Source: Rotaria macrura (Eukaryota > Rotifera > Eurotatoria > Philodinida > Philodinidae). Taken from it: 64,000 bases of DNA. Under the pieces are notes generated by a model, which saw nothing but the letters and a program-made list of their open reading frames with translations, searched no databases and was not told the origin of the DNA. The stretch spans positions 55,498-119,497 of the forward strand of contig OENT01000419.1 of the NCBI GenBank assembly GCA_900239685.1, in the 5' to 3' direction. Below, one piece after another: positions 1-13,021 of this stretch; within the stretch, counting starts at the first letter, position 1; every line of letters begins with the position of its first letter. A program made the position numbers and the translations under genes.

Positions 1-14
1 GATAATTATCATCA

Positions 15-3000
15 ATGTATAAAAGATTTCGTTGCGGCCTTTTGGTGCTTAATAAAGATGGTAAAGTGAAAAAACTTGATCTTGAAAATGGTGGTGGTTC
101 TCGTTTATGCGATTGGGAAAACATCTCTATTACTTTGAATGACGTTCATCGTCTCATTCTCAACACATTCAAATTAGGTAATTTTAATTGAAATAAATCT
201 CGATAATTTAATATCTAAATTTCTATTTTGATGAATCAAAAGCTGATACTGAAACTAAAACGTCATTATATGATTTTCAACTGAAACCATTGAATATAAA
301 TCAATATGAAACATTTTTTGAATATATTCATCGGAATGGATTAAATTGTTCAAGTACAGTTATATACCTTTGCACTCATGGAGGTTTTATTATTATTATT
401 TTCTTCATTTTTCATTTGATTTTCGTCTATTTTTCTTTTCTTCTTCTTTGAAGCTAGTAATAGTGATGCAGCAAGTCAAAATAGGATGACGAATGAAAAA
501 AATCTTACAATGACAACATCAATATCGAAGCAAGAGTAATGAAATTTTCAATGAAAGTTTCTTTTGAATTCATTTATATTAACTAGAACATCCGTACAAA
601 CAACAACGAACTCATCGATAACTTCAGTTGAATATAAACATGTTGTGAAAGATGAACAAAACGTTAATCAAGAACATATTGAAAAGTAAAATATTTATTT
701 TCAATGAAATATAAATTTCATAAAGCATTTTCTAGTTTGTTATATGGTAATTAACGGATAAGTCTCGATTGTTTTTCATTGAACTTTATATTTAGAATAT
801 TCATTTATAAATTCGATTAATTCGATAATGAAAAATATTTGTGATTTGATTCATCAAAATAGTGTTAATGCATCATTACTTAAATTATTTGAGAATATAT
901 GTATAATTCGTGGTTATTCATGTTTAATAATTGATACATTAAAACAACGTATTCGACGAACAAAAACAGATTTTCAATTAATTAAACCATCTGATATTTA
1001 TATGCATTCGCATTGTTTAGAGAATCTTTATAATATGTCGAAATCAACATTAACAATTCTTAAACGACAAAAGAATCAGTTTAGTCATATTCAACTTTAT
1101 TCAGCAATTCGTGAATCATTTATTGAATTTTATCATAACTTAAAGGTATTTAGAATGTTGAAAACAAAAACAGAATAAGGAAAAATGTTTCACTCAACTG
1201 TCGACAGTAGAGTCTTATTGGTGAGAAACTACTTGAACGAATTTAATCATAATCTAAATTTTTAAATTAATCAGGAACTCTTAGGAGAGAGAAGGGGGGG
1301 GGGTCCATGGAAGAAAGGTACTTTTTTGAATCACAAAAACAAATCAGTCCGTACCCACTTCAGGTTCTGAGAGGGGGAGAGGTCGATCTCTTCTCGTGAG
1401 TGAGTCTCTTAAATTGATGAGCTTGATTTTTAAAATACGAGTTGTCTCAGAAAATCCAATATCTCCATGTTGGTTCAATGATTCGATATGCCATAGTTTC
1501 GTCGAAAGAAAAAATTGAATGAACTAACTGAAGACTATCGAAATAGGTGATATGCCTCCAGTGAATGGTGACATTTGAGAATCTATGGTTCATTGTTGTT
1601 TTTGAATCGTCGGATACAAGTTCACTATGCTAGTATGTGTTCAGTCATAAAATTTCTTCAAGCAAAAGAAAATCGTTTTAATCCCTTGTGAATTCAAGAT
1701 AATTCAGGATTAGGAGCGAGAACAATTGCAATATAATGGCAAATAGATAATCATGATATAAAATATTATGACAATGGTATAACTGCAATGAAATATTTGG
1801 ATGGATTATTATTTTCTCATTTTTCCTTACCTCTTGACTTATACAGAATATCTGTTGGAATGTAAAATAGTACGAAGTGTGTCTAATTAGCTATCAATAA
1901 AAAGAAATTTTCGATTATTTTTCCTTTCGATCAACCAATGATTCGGGCTCATTTTTTCCCATTAATAGAGGCACGATGGAGTCGGTCCGGTTCGAACATG
2001 AAATTTCTTGGACCCAAAAAAATAGCAATCAATCAGGTTAGAATTCAAAAATTTTGATCCACCGAGTCCTGGCACGAATCACAGCTATACCATGTTCCTG
2101 ATTTATCGTTGTAGGATATTTTTCTGCAGAAAAAGTGATCCTTGATTTGTTTAAAATTTATTTCAATTATTCTATTTTTGGAAACAGTTTAAGATTCGAT
2201 ATTTCAAAACAACTAGTTTATCATTACAGATTATGGCAAGTACTTCAGTAGTATCAATACCGTACAGTGTTCGATCGTGTGTGCATCAAACCAGCCTTGC
2301 ACTTTCGTATTCTACAATATTTATTGATTCAATGAAGTTTTTGAATAGGCACTTTTTTTGGCTTGTTTAACCAATCTTTCTTTTTCTTATTGCTCAACAT
2401 ATGTAGCTCGTTTTCCGTTAACATCATCAGAATTCGTCAATTTATATTTTTGTGATTTGGTTATCCTTTGCATCATTTGAATAAGCTTGTTAGTGATGCG
2501 TATCTTTGAGTCGACAAAATTACATGTCTAAACTTACCTATGAGTCACCGAATACTATTACTATATTTTGAGCCACTCAAAAATGTCTCATTTACCAACT
2601 GACTATCTATATAACATGATGGATTAATGTGAGTGTAGAGCAGTCGTGCTACAAGGAAATCGTTCGAGTACTGGCAAATTCGATGTATAATTTTTGAAAA
2701 TTATGAGAAAGCAAGTTTTTATTTATATATTTAAAGAGTGTTTTTCTCGATAAAAATACGCTTTTCACTAGGGAAAAAATGAAATTCCAAAAGTTAGTGG
2801 TGCTCCAATTCCAATGCCATGTGTTTGAGCAATAGAAAACGTATATAGACTATGCTGTTAGAGAGAGACAGAGAACAAAATTCGAGTTTTCTGTTTGAAG
2901 AAAGATAATGAACTATTAAGGATTTACTTAAGTTTTATAATGTCATGATTATTCGACGTAGACCCTTGTAAAGGACACTTCAGAGCTATATTGTTCATAA

Positions 3001-4705
3001 GAAAACTGTAATTAGATACTCCTTTGAGCTACTACTTTTCTTCGATAAAATATTAAAATGTTAGTATTCCAATTTAGGTTAAAATAGGTCCTGGTCGATT
3101 GAAATAGTCAGAATTTGCTTAATTCAATATATTTTTTTAGGATTATTAAAAGTACGGATTTCAAATAAGTCTTGAATCTCGATTTCTAATGAATTTGCCT
3201 TCAATAAACCTTGTTCGCTATTGAGAACTCAATATCTCGAGAACACTTCAATCAATCAGACTGAAATTTTTAGCAACACTAAATATTGCTTAGTTCTCAT
3301 TACAGTAAAATTTTCAACCATCCATTTCTCTCTAGTTACGAGATACAAAGCACTGAATCTGCTATAAAAATCTTGATTTTGAAAAGTGACATTGTTTGAA
3401 TATCTAGAATGGAATTCGTCGAACTGAATATTATTCGACACGTATAATTCAATAGTATGTATACTTAAAACGAAATCTATCTTGATTGGAAAATGTTCTC
3501 TTGAATTATTGACTGGTCGAAAAATACTATCGTAGGATGTTTTAAAAAATTCATTCAAAATCGATGAATCAAGATTTGCTGAAACAATATTCATAGAAGC
3601 TTTTCTCTTGATAAAATATATTCAATTGAGCAAAGTCTGATTATCTGCATTGATCACAGACGATTGTTACCTAAATTAGAAAACTCGTTGTTCAAAGAAG
3701 TATACAAATACAGTTGCATTTCGAAAAAAAAATGAGTTTTATGTTTACAGTACACGCTCTATTTTCTGTATTTGGATAGGTTAGATTTTCATAAGCTATT
3801 ATATAATTAAGATTAAATTTGAATTTCATTTCTTACTTACTATACATTTTTGAAATATACTTATTTCTTCTATAAATATTTTTGAAGATTGTTTTGTTGT
3901 ACTTAGTTTCTACGAACTCAATGGCAAGCACATGTTAAAAGATACGACGAATCTAGTAAAGATTTATCTACATTGACTCAACCCATCGAAGTAGAAAAAT
4001 CAACGGTGTCTCATTCGAATATTAAATCTTCATCTCAACATGATTTCAAAGAAAAACCAGAAACACCCAATAAAAACCCTCCAGAAAATATTGACTTGTT
4101 TCAACGGGTAAATCAACTTTCAACATAGAATTATTTTTGATCTCAATTATTTGATCTAGGTGTTGAACTGTGCAAGAGATCTACTAAATAATATGAACGA
4201 TCGAAGTTTATCAACATTTCGTAATATGATTCAATCGATAATCGTTGATTTAGAATCCATACAATCAACTATGAATATGTCTAATCCTGAATTTATAAGT
4301 AAAGCAAGACAAATAGTGACTTCGGCAAAAATTCAATATTCAAACAAATTCAGTAGGCAAGCTTTTACATCATCAAAATATGAATTTACTCGAGCAGCTA
4401 GACAAGCATATCAAAAAACACTAGAAGCAATATGTGATTTATTAATATATCTTAACAATTATAAAATACAAACAGTTAAAAATCAAACAAAAAGCTCAAA
4501 TCGACCATCGAATTCCTTATCAAGAACTAGTCAAGAACTATCAGACAATAGACTATCAATCCAATCGCTTAAACGGAAATCAGAAACATCTTGTACTGAT
4601 CATCATGATCAAGTTGAAATCTCATCCTATTCATCATTTGAAAGTGGACATTTACCGCAGCATATTGAACATGCAAATAAAAGAAAATTCAATAAAGCTA
4701 ACTAG
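15..4705 (+). CDS. Unrecognised 520-residue protein gene, eight exons
   Basis: I do not recognise the product. Eight exons join in one frame with GT-AG borders: 15-177, 243-353, 454-535, 587-685, 736-746, 796-1145, 3907-4107 and 4160-4705, 1563 nt in total, giving 520 residues and a TAA stop. The phases close exactly, which is the main support. The ATG at 15 is preceded by an in-frame TAA at 3-5, so it can be the true start, but an exon left of the window cannot be excluded. The protein has a small N-terminal part, a Ser/Thr/Asn-rich linker (residues about 95-150), a helical Leu/Ile-rich middle, a charged polar linker and a second helical part (about residues 340-450), then a Ser-rich tail ending in basic KRKFNKAN. 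No signal peptide or clear membrane segment is seen. Introns are 60-110 bp apart from intron 6 (2761 bp) and intron 7 (52 bp). Intracellular location is inferred. Confidence 0.62.
736..746 (+). other. 11-nt micro-exon of the 15-4705 gene
   Basis: Exon 4 (ends 685) and exon 6 (starts 796) cannot be joined directly, because the reading frame then hits a TAA within eight codons. An 11-nt segment preceded by TTTCTAG and followed by GTAATT restores the frame exactly: 2 carried bases + 11 nt + 2 bases give whole codons. It would encode about four residues (N-L-L-Y, with the last base shared). The flanking introns would be 50 and 49 nt, at the short end of what the other introns here show. It is inferred from phase and splice signals only. 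Confidence 0.5.
1146..3906 (+). other. Long intron (2.76 kb) of the 15-4705 gene
   Basis: The intron is bounded by GTATTT at 1146 and a pyrimidine-rich ...TACTTAG at 3906. It is over 25 times longer than the other introns of this gene. It contains a run of ten G (1294-1303) inside a purine-rich patch. It also holds an unsupported 112-codon minus-strand ORF (3256-3594) with no recognised domain. I found no terminal repeats of a transposon in it. Confidence 0.5.
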
Positions 4706-5950
4706 ATTCACATATTGTTGTGTATCTATAGTCAATGAAAGGATCTTCTCTTTTGGCTTAGTTTCATTCGTTACATAACGATAATGAATAACAAAAATAA
4801 ACACAAAGATATATGAACTGCAATCGATGGATTGTGCATAGAATGAAATCATTTCAGTTCGCCTATATACTTATATATGAATTGAATTCTCATGCATGAA
4901 AATTAGCTTCTAAAAACTCTAAAACTATCGCTTAAATGCATGCGTATTCTTCTCAAAAAGGTTGAAGCCAATAGAATTTCGATGTTGGCAAATTCAATCA
5001 ATCCCATGTTTTTTTCGGTTGGACAGTTGATCGATAAGATTTCGAGGAATGCAATTTCTGAGAATCAACTAGATTTCTTTTTATTATAATTCACATGAAA
5101 TGCGATGCGTTGAATCTGAATTTTAGCTAGACAAACTTTTATCGAACTGCAGTTCTCATTGAATGGAATTTGTGTACGACTAGCTTTTGTCGATTCTCTC
5201 TCGCTATTGTCAAATCGATTTTCACTTTTGGAAATAAAGAAAAAGCGAAATCATCGATAAATGGCGAATTTGTTTTTTTATTTTTATTTTTGAACGAATG
5301 AAGTCATTCACTCAAAAAGGAATTGTATGGATTTTCCATTGACGAAGATTACAAGTCATTTGTCAGGATTTCCAAATGTTGATATGAAGACAGAGTCTAT
5401 GTAATGATACTCATATCCACAGCATAAATTGAATAGTTAATATAGGAAAAGTCTATGTTAGGTTAGGAAGCGAATAAAAAATTTGATTCAAAAAGATTAC
5501 TATCGTAAAATCAATTACAATCAGCCTGAGTTAGACTGACAATAGTTATTGAGGATATGAATCGAAACCTTCTACGAAAATATACACGCATATTGTATCT
5601 TCAGTTTTATATTCTAACGAATTAAATGGTAATGCAGCAAATACTTAAAAGAATCAAAGATAAACAAAGAATTTCAAAAACGATGATTGCTGCACATTAA
5701 AAAGAAATTAATACATATTCATTATTGAAGGCATAGTTGAACAGAATAAAAATTACTATTTGGAAGAACTACCCTTACACGACATTGATCCAATGGTTCT
5801 TTTTAAAATACTAGTCACCAGATAGAAAAGTATGAGCGGTTATTCAAAGTTTTACCTCTTGTTTACTAATAGTCGGTGTTATATTTCGATATTTTCCAAT
5901 GTCATAAATCTAGACAATCGTATTCATGTGATATTACAAACGACATCGAG
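4706..5950. other. Intergenic, nothing recognised
   Basis: AT-rich DNA between two gene ends. No ORF with coding character, repeat or RNA gene was seen. Confidence 0.5.
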
Positions 5951-6424
5951 TTAAAATAGATAAAAAACGTTAATGGAAGTTCCATAGCAATGCCATCGAT
6001 CTCCAGCATCAAAACGAAATTTCATTATCGGTCTTTCACCGTACGGTGCTGCAAAGCAAACAGGTTTTTCATTCGATGAATTCCATTGGACGGGAATCTC
6101 ATTTTCGCTGTCGGTCGTGTAAAACACTTTTGCGCATGTTACCTGTGAGATACATAATTCATATGGACTCAGCAAATCACTGTTGAAGAAAATAGTCATG
6201 TTGTACGTTGGTATACCCCAAAATAGAGATATATTAGAACAATTGTTGCCATAGGACAGACGATCTACAACGAGTGTTGCATTCTTACAGGTCGAGCCAA
6301 TATACTGAAAACAGTCTTCAGCCGGTTGAACGTCAGCTTCACAATCACTATCATTGAGTTGACTTAGTGCAACTATTGAAATAGAAGCAATAATGACAAG
6401 GAAAAAATTAATATGGAACGGCAT
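5951..6424 (-). CDS. Small secreted, N-glycosylated, cysteine-rich protein
   Basis: A single uninterrupted reading frame. I chose the ATG at 6424 (MPFHINFFLVIIAS...) because it puts a classic signal peptide at the very N-terminus: a short basic/polar start, a hydrophobic run of about 15 residues, then a polar mature region. An ATG seven codons upstream (6445) is the alternative. The mature part has eight cysteines, consistent with disulphide bonds, and six N-glycosylation sequons (NDS, NAT, NCS, NIS, NMT, NSS). It has no further membrane segment and ends shortly after a Trp-His-Cys stretch. I infer an extracellular or secretory-pathway protein of about 157 residues. Family and function are not recognised. 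It is a stand-alone gene with more than 1 kb of empty DNA on each side. It could be a single-exon gene or the last exon of a larger one. Confidence 0.6.
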   Translation of the reverse strand: MPFHINFFLVIIASISIVALSQLNDSDCEADVQPAEDCFQYIGSTCKNATLVVDRLSYGNNCSNISLFWGIPTYNMTIFFNSDLLSPYELCISQVTCAKVFYTTDSENEIPVQWNSSNEKPVCFAAPYGERPIMKFRFDAGDRWHCYGTSINVFYLF

Positions 6425-6445
6425 TCTATGATGATTTAAGTACAA

Positions 6446-9108
6446 ATGTGGTACGCTTACTTTTATCTGATTGCCGTTTCAATCAAGCATACGTGTGATA
6501 CCATTAGAAATTCGATCGATCCCGCGGGTTTAAGAGTGCTTAGCTCGATTGATATGGCCTAGCGTGATGTGTACTTATGCAAATATGAATACTACTCGTT
6601 AGATAGATTGTCAGGACACATCTTTTAGTTAAAGGACGTTTTTCTAGCAAAAAAATTCAATAGAGTAAGATAAAAATGTCTGCAACTTTCTTTTGCTGTC
6701 TTCGATGAAGAATATGTTCATCTATGGTTACCCTTACAAAAACAAGTTAAATCTTTACTCATTGACTTCAGTCAAGAATGCTAGTAGATGATCTTTTCGA
6801 GTTACATGTTTCAGAAACGAACGACTTTTCTTTTATTGTTTCTTCTATTTCTAGTGAATTTACAAGATATACCATCAGGTCTATAGTATGAGCACGTCAA
6901 CTTGGAGCAACAATAACAAATTACCAGACGCTATTTGATGACACCTCAATCATAACCTGAGTTCGTCTGTGAGTGATCACATTGAACTAACTATAAATGA
7001 TTGAGAATAATTCGTATTGACGAATGATGAGAGCATTATGCGATGAATTTTTCAATCGAAATCTATGAAAGATTGATGACGAATATCATTCAACATATCT
7101 TCTCGTCGAGAGCTATGCTAAAATAGTTTTTTTTCGAATGAGTCAAAGTATAATTGAATTTTTCCGCTGGTTTGGACATGTCTTAAAAAAGAAACCGATA
7201 TCCATCCACTATTCTTTTTTCAATGATTTACAAATTGTATGAGAAAATTTTAGAGTAAAAATCTATTTATTTCTACTAAAAGAGTGAATGTTTATTTCTT
7301 TGATCTACTTCAATTCACTCCTACAATCAAGCCATTTTATGTTGAGAAAGAAAACAAAGAATAAACGATTGCAATCTCTATTCTACTTTGTTGTACCTAT
7401 TCATCAGTGAGTGTCGTAAAATTCTAATTACACTAGATAGAATGCCCTTCGCTATATACAATATAACATTTGATGTCTCGTGACAATAACTTTCGATAGT
7501 TTTTGAAACCTATTTCTCCAGAAGTCTCAATGATCAGATAAAGCGTCATCCACAAACTGTCGCAAGTGATGAGTGTGGTACGAATCAAGAACTCTGTTTC
7601 TGCATTGTTGTTCATAGGCGCATTCATGTTCACACTTTAAATCTAAACTGGGTTCGAATATTTTCCATTCAAAATCGATGGTACTAAAATAAATTGTATT
7701 CGTAATAATGCTGTTACACGTTGGATGTATGTAGGTTTTACGTACGATCTAGAAAGGATTTTTAAGTTTGAGATGATCTAGGCAACCAATTTGCGACAGG
7801 ATTGTGATATTTGTTGACTATTTATACTTCCGAAAAATACATAAACATGACTAAATGAAGTGCTACACAATGAAGAAGCCAAAGGGAAAACCTAATCGAA
7901 AGATAATATGAGAATTAATCAACTGGATTTAAATTTGATAGAATAACTTTTGAATCAAAGTGATGCGATTGTTTTATGTTCATTGAATTATTGCAGCTGT
8001 GTAGACAAACAAATAATTGAGCTATGAAAAGGAAAAAAACTTATTTCTCTCTATGTCATAGGTGTACTACTATCAAATGAAACAAATAGTAATCTTCGTC
8101 GATTGTTAATTGTTTACACTAATTTGACTGTGTCAAACTCATGTTTTTGAGTTCTAGCTGCAACATAATACAGCTAGAACTGTAATGAAGATTTGTCAAT
8201 GTTTGATTAGAGCAAAAGATACCTGTAAGTTTCAACATATTGTCTTATTCTTACACATATTTGAAATTTCCGTCAACTGGCATCAAGAAGATGAATTGAT
8301 ATGCATAGGAGGTACAGGTTTCGACACGTAGCTATCTTCTAAGTCAGACTTTCTATCACTTAAATTTCATTGAAATACATAAACGGTCTGCTCGAAAAAA
8401 TTCTAGAAATTAATCTAACCGATAAAAGATGGAATGCATCCAAAAATAAATATAATCAAACAATATTCATAATATAAAAAGAAATAGATACATCAGGTTT
8501 CATATTTTGACAACGTATAGGATAGTACAGATGGCTTCTTTTATGGTCACCGATGTGAACGGATAAATTGTAGTCATTACGAACAAAATGGGACACAAAC
8601 ATACATATGTGAGTCTGAGGTCTCAATGAGCCTCCCATTGATTGAAAGTCTTTCGATTACTAATATGGAACAAGATGAATTGAAACACTAACTATCGAAA
8701 GAATTTCGGCATATGTCGACGAATGAACAGACCATTATGACACCTCTGTGCAAAGAGTACTAGAAAAATGCACACAATGAAGATATACGTTTCTCACACA
8801 TTCAATAACATAAATTTTATTTGTTCACTGAGTTCCATCCATTGCATTATCAAAAATGTATTTTTGACTGTATAACTTGTGCTAAATTATTTAGTACTGT
8901 ACAGTAACAAGTCATTGAAAAAAGAACAAATACGTCTCATATGCTTACTTGGAAGTACTACTTACTACTTGCCAAGAAATACTACTCTACATAAGTACGT
9001 CGCAAGTGATACCATTTACCACCTACCACTTAAGTGCTAACTGTTATCACTTATCTCTTACCAGTAACAGTAAATGGGAAAATGACGCTCTTAATAGATA
9101 TAAGAGTT
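6446..9108. other. Intergenic; low-complexity patch near its end
   Basis: No gene was recognised; short ORFs at 7433-7633 and 8456-8638 have no coding signature. From about 8885 to 9075 the sequence is a degenerate patch of ACTACTT, CTTACCA and AGTAAC words. It resembles the motif-filled elements elsewhere in the window, but I found no convincing terminal repeats. Confidence 0.4.
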
Positions 9109-9275
9109 CCACATTTTAGCTCCACGGGGGCTAGTCTAAGAAGCTTTTTTCTACATTTCTGTGTAAGCTGAAAAATCAGTGAGACAATTACAAGTCTGGA
9201 CTATTAAAGCATAAACACGAACGTTTGTAGAGATTTCTTAGTCTCTCACTGTACCCAGTAATAGCCAAAATGTGG
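9109..9275. repeat. Imperfect inverted repeat, possible small MITE
   Basis: CCACATTTTAGCT at 9109-9121 is mirrored by AGCCAAAATGTGG at 9263-9275. An inner pair (CAGTGAGAC near 9177 and GTCTCTCACTG at 9241-9251) strengthens it. Spacing between outer and inner pairs is unequal and no target duplication was found, so this may be only a chance or decayed structure. Confidence 0.35.
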
Positions 9276-10016
9276 AGGTAGAAGTTTTCTGACAGTGGAA
9301 TACATTTTCTGAGTCGATTATGAAAACATTGATTCTGATCTAACACAATGATTTGATTTGTTTCGAATCATGCGATAGGAACTTCTATTAAAATGTTTTT
9401 TTTAGATAATTTAGAGACAAGCCGATTAAGATTCACTTACAGATAGATTACTTTATGCTTCATCAGTGAAATATTACTAATTCTATGTTTCGACGGTACA
9501 GCAGAAATTATAAACATAATATCACCAGGCACAGTCACTCTTCGACTCTGAAAACTGTATTCGAATTCTATTTTCTGAAAAATTTGAAATTGTCACTTAT
9601 ACAAATGTCATTCTTATATATAAATTGCTTCACAAGTAAGACTTTGAAAAATAATTAACGTACGAATCAAATTTCTTTTCATTTTTGTCATGTTTTGTCA
9701 GTAGTTAGTGTTCTTACAAAATGGTTCGATAGAAAATAGAAAAATGATTCATTCGTAAAATATGTTTTTTATTGTTTTCCCTACTGTTACTCTGATTCTA
9801 CAGGAAGCAATGTACTCAGTATACGAATACAATATAAGTGAGTCACAAGCTTTCACCCATGTCAACAAAAAATCACACTATCATACCGAGCAAAATTCTA
9901 TTGATTAAACCTTAAAGGGATAGATTTTCGAAAATAAGAAGGTCTGATGACCTCGAGACAAATGAAGCTAGCTTATCATGGCTGCGCACACGCTCTATTA
10001 ACAATGATGTAGTCTT

Positions 10017-10146
10017 CTGTTATGTATGAGTCGAATGGGGTCGAATCGAATCGGATCGAATTGAGATTTCGAAAAAGTAGGTAGAATCGAATCGAACCGA
10101 ATACAGAAATCAACCGAATCGAATTGAGATTTTTCTATTCGTTTCG
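10017..10146. repeat. Degenerate GAATCGAATC tandem patch
   Basis: Many overlapping GAATCGAA/CGAACCGAA words lie between 10026 and 10125. The right edge ends CGGTCTCTGA, which reads CAGAGACCG on the other strand, like the ends of the hAT-like elements. No matching left end was found, so it may be half of an element. Confidence 0.4.
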
Positions 10147-10605
10147 GTCTCTGACTCAGATACCGTTAGTTCTTGATAAAAATAGAACAATTTTTTAACC
10201 AAAATGATCAGTATAACAATCTCTAAGAATTAGAATTTGTGAATAAACTTTGGGATACATTTCTATTTTTTGTGGTTGACGACTGATAGAAGTATGTTGG
10301 AAAAAGTCAAACTCCGTGTTCAAGTAGATGGTACTAGCTTTCAAGTGTGTTAATAAGCTGCCACCACTTGAATAGAAGCTTGGTTGTAGCCTCTACCATC
10401 ACGAAAAATATCAGATAATTTGTTCATCACTCTGTAGAGATATGGTTTTCTTTTTTAAGCTGACTGTTGTGACACCCTGCACACTAAGTTATTGTCCCGA
10501 TCTGATGAACTTCACTACAAATAGAAACGCTTAGAAAGAGCTGCATAAAATTGAAAGATATCCTTAAAGGTTTTCCATTTATTCATCAAAAATAACATTT
10601 TAAGT

Positions 10606-10712
10606 ATAGGCGAGTCGACTCGTGTTCGGCGCGGTGCAGAAAATGCTGACTCGCCTTGCCTCGTGGTGGTGCGAGGCGAGGCGAGTAAACTCGGCGATTT
10701 TCGGATCTCTGA
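10606..10712. repeat. GC-rich GGCGAG repeat patch
   Basis: GGCGAG/CTCGCC words in both orientations stand out in AT-rich surroundings. The right edge reads CAGAGATCCG on the minus strand, again hAT-end-like. A 119-codon minus ORF crosses it (10600-10959) but is not supported as a gene. Confidence 0.4.
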
Positions 10713-11579
10713 TGGGTACTAAACGTTTTTTGTATTTTAATGCCATAAGCATGAAAACCCTTTCATAATACAGTATATACTGTTCTGAAGATATCGATAA
10801 AAGAAAATCAGACATCAATTTCTCAAGACTTGATTCCGTACGAACATCCCTGTAGATGTATTCTATTATTATTATGAATAGGTTTCTTTCTGAAAGCCAA
10901 ATCCCCATAGTCCTACTTCGTCCAAATCTCATAATCAGAAGCTCTCCGAGACAACTCATTTTGGTCAGTTTCTTTTTATATTTATGTTATTTGATTTAAT
11001 TTTCTTCATGTTATACACGACGCTCTCAACGAAAAATCACTGTTTTTTAAGAGAATTTATGTTTCACTTGTCACCATATTTCCAGTAAGAAAAAGTGTAA
11101 TTCGTCACAATCCTATTGAATATGTAATGAGACATATGTCTTTCATCTAGCTCTCATAACTATACATAGTGGTAGCAAAAGAATGTAAAGGTTTTCGTCA
11201 AATGCAATATATATCTGCACATGAATAAGCGTCAAAACTATTTCGCTTTTAGTAATATTTTGATAAGCAATAGAAGAAGTAAATATACACTATCGTGACT
11301 ATGCAAATAGTGAAATTATACATGATGAAATCATTCTGTGTTCGATGAAATAGATTTCTTTTCAACATGTATCGACTATTCGCATTTAGAAAGGTAAATA
11401 CGAATATTTATTCAGGAGAATAAATATTCGTTTATAAACACTACCAATTGATACGAATGACTCTTTTATTTGTGAAACGTTCTATGTACAAGATTAAAAG
11501 TTGGTATTTTTTTAAACACAACCTGAAAAGAGCGTTGAAGTGTTTTAGTGTAGACATGTGCATCAGCCATCCATATAGA

Positions 11580-11808
11580 TCGTGACAGACGCTATCGATA
11601 TACAATCGAAAACCGTATGTCAATTGGGCATCATTATTATAGACCAACTGCTCTTTTATTGTTATTTTACAGGCGTAAGTAAATGGTTGCGAGCTGTTGT
11701 TTTTCTAGATAAATCAATGGCAACAGTTTAGAAACAATTAGGAACAACATTTACGTCGTGTTTCACATTTTTAATCCCCCAACGGGTTGCGCTAAAAGCT
11801 GTTCCGCA
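11580..11808 (-). repeat. Dispersed repeat, copy 1 (partner at 58579-58797)
   Basis: About 220 bp align by eye with 58579-58797 in the same orientation at roughly three quarters identity. Shared blocks include CGTGACAGACG, ATCATTATTATAGA, GTTGCGAGC and CTAGATAAATCA. On the minus strand this copy has an open frame from a TTTATCTAG acceptor-like site at about 11707, running past the repeat to 11441 (…GFRLYIDSVCHDLYGW…). The other copy keeps a recognisably similar peptide over part of it but has stops. This suggests an old duplicated gene exon or coding repeat; the family is not recognised. Confidence 0.5.
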
Positions 11809-13021
11809 TAGGGACAACTGATTTATTGAGATTAGGAGTAAAATTAGGTATTCCACGACGAATCCTTGATATATTAATATAACTTGGTATGTGTCGTAGA
11901 ATGAATTCGGTTACACTTTTCTAAGCATGTAAAATTGCACACAAAGTGCGTATTGAACGATCCGAATTTTAGTATAATGATAGAAAGAGATTTTTTACAC
12001 GTACAAACACATAACAAGATCATGATCAAGTAATGTGCCAAAGTTAAGTGATAGTACTATTCGATACATGTAGCAACTTGAATTCACTCGGCTGACTCTC
12101 AACAACTGAATAATAATCATGAAGAAGATCTACGTCAATTACTTCGATGTCAAACTTATGAACGTATAAATAGAATGCAATTCACCGAACTATTAATGAC
12201 AACTGTAAGTATTATGGCCATATAGGCGAAGACAAGCGCATACATACATAAACAAAGTCATATAGTAACTAGAGGTGTACATTCACACTCATATTAATAT
12301 GCATACTCATCAACATGAGCTATACACACACTTTGAGGTTCTTCTTTAGTTTTTGCTCCTGCTTTCTCGTAAGCTGAATGATAGTTATCAGAATGCTTGG
12401 TCTATATAGATTCGAGAATTCCAGTATTAACTAACTACTGGTGTGGACTATTCATAATAAATAGGAATAAGGAGTCGATATATTAGTGATCGTAATCGTG
12501 TTTATTCAAAATAGATAGATTTATATGTTGAAAATGAATGAGCACCACGACAGACAAGAAGAAGAAAAATAAAGATAGAAATAATACAAGTAAGGATTGA
12601 AAAAGATTAAAAAATTTCGATCACTTCCATCACTACAATAAACATGAGTACACTCTAACTGCTACTTAAACTGGCGGAAAGAGATGACAACGGATGTCCA
12701 TGTGTCAGATTACGGTGAACCTTCGACGAAGTTCATTAAAACGTAGCTACATGGGTATACGTATGTATAAAGAGGATGGGAGCGAGTGAAAAAAAAATCT
12801 AAGGCCATTTCAAAGAAGACCACACTTAGAAGGGAACAAAAAACACTTTAGTTAAAATTTATTGATTGGATAGTGTGATCTGTCGAGGCTAACACAACCT
12901 TAGCTATTGAAGATTGAAAGCTTGAGAACAGAGAACTGTTTTTCATAATTTTAAGAGCACATTCATATATAAAATTATGAACTAGCATCATTCACAATGC
13001 ACGAAGCAATGTGTCACCAAA
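11809..13021. other. Mostly non-coding; one exon-like fragment on +
   Basis: At 12082-12204 (+) there is a 41-codon open stretch rich in Asn, Glu, Arg and Leu (…LLRCQTYERINRMQFTELL…). It ends exactly on a codon boundary with a good donor, ACT|GTAAGT. No acceptor lies at its start and no partner exon was found, so it may be an orphan exon or relic. The rest shows nothing recognisable. Confidence 0.3.

Noticed and set aside
10600-10959. 119-codon minus ORF
   Set aside because: Its 3' part is the GGCGAG repeat patch. No domain, no splice logic.
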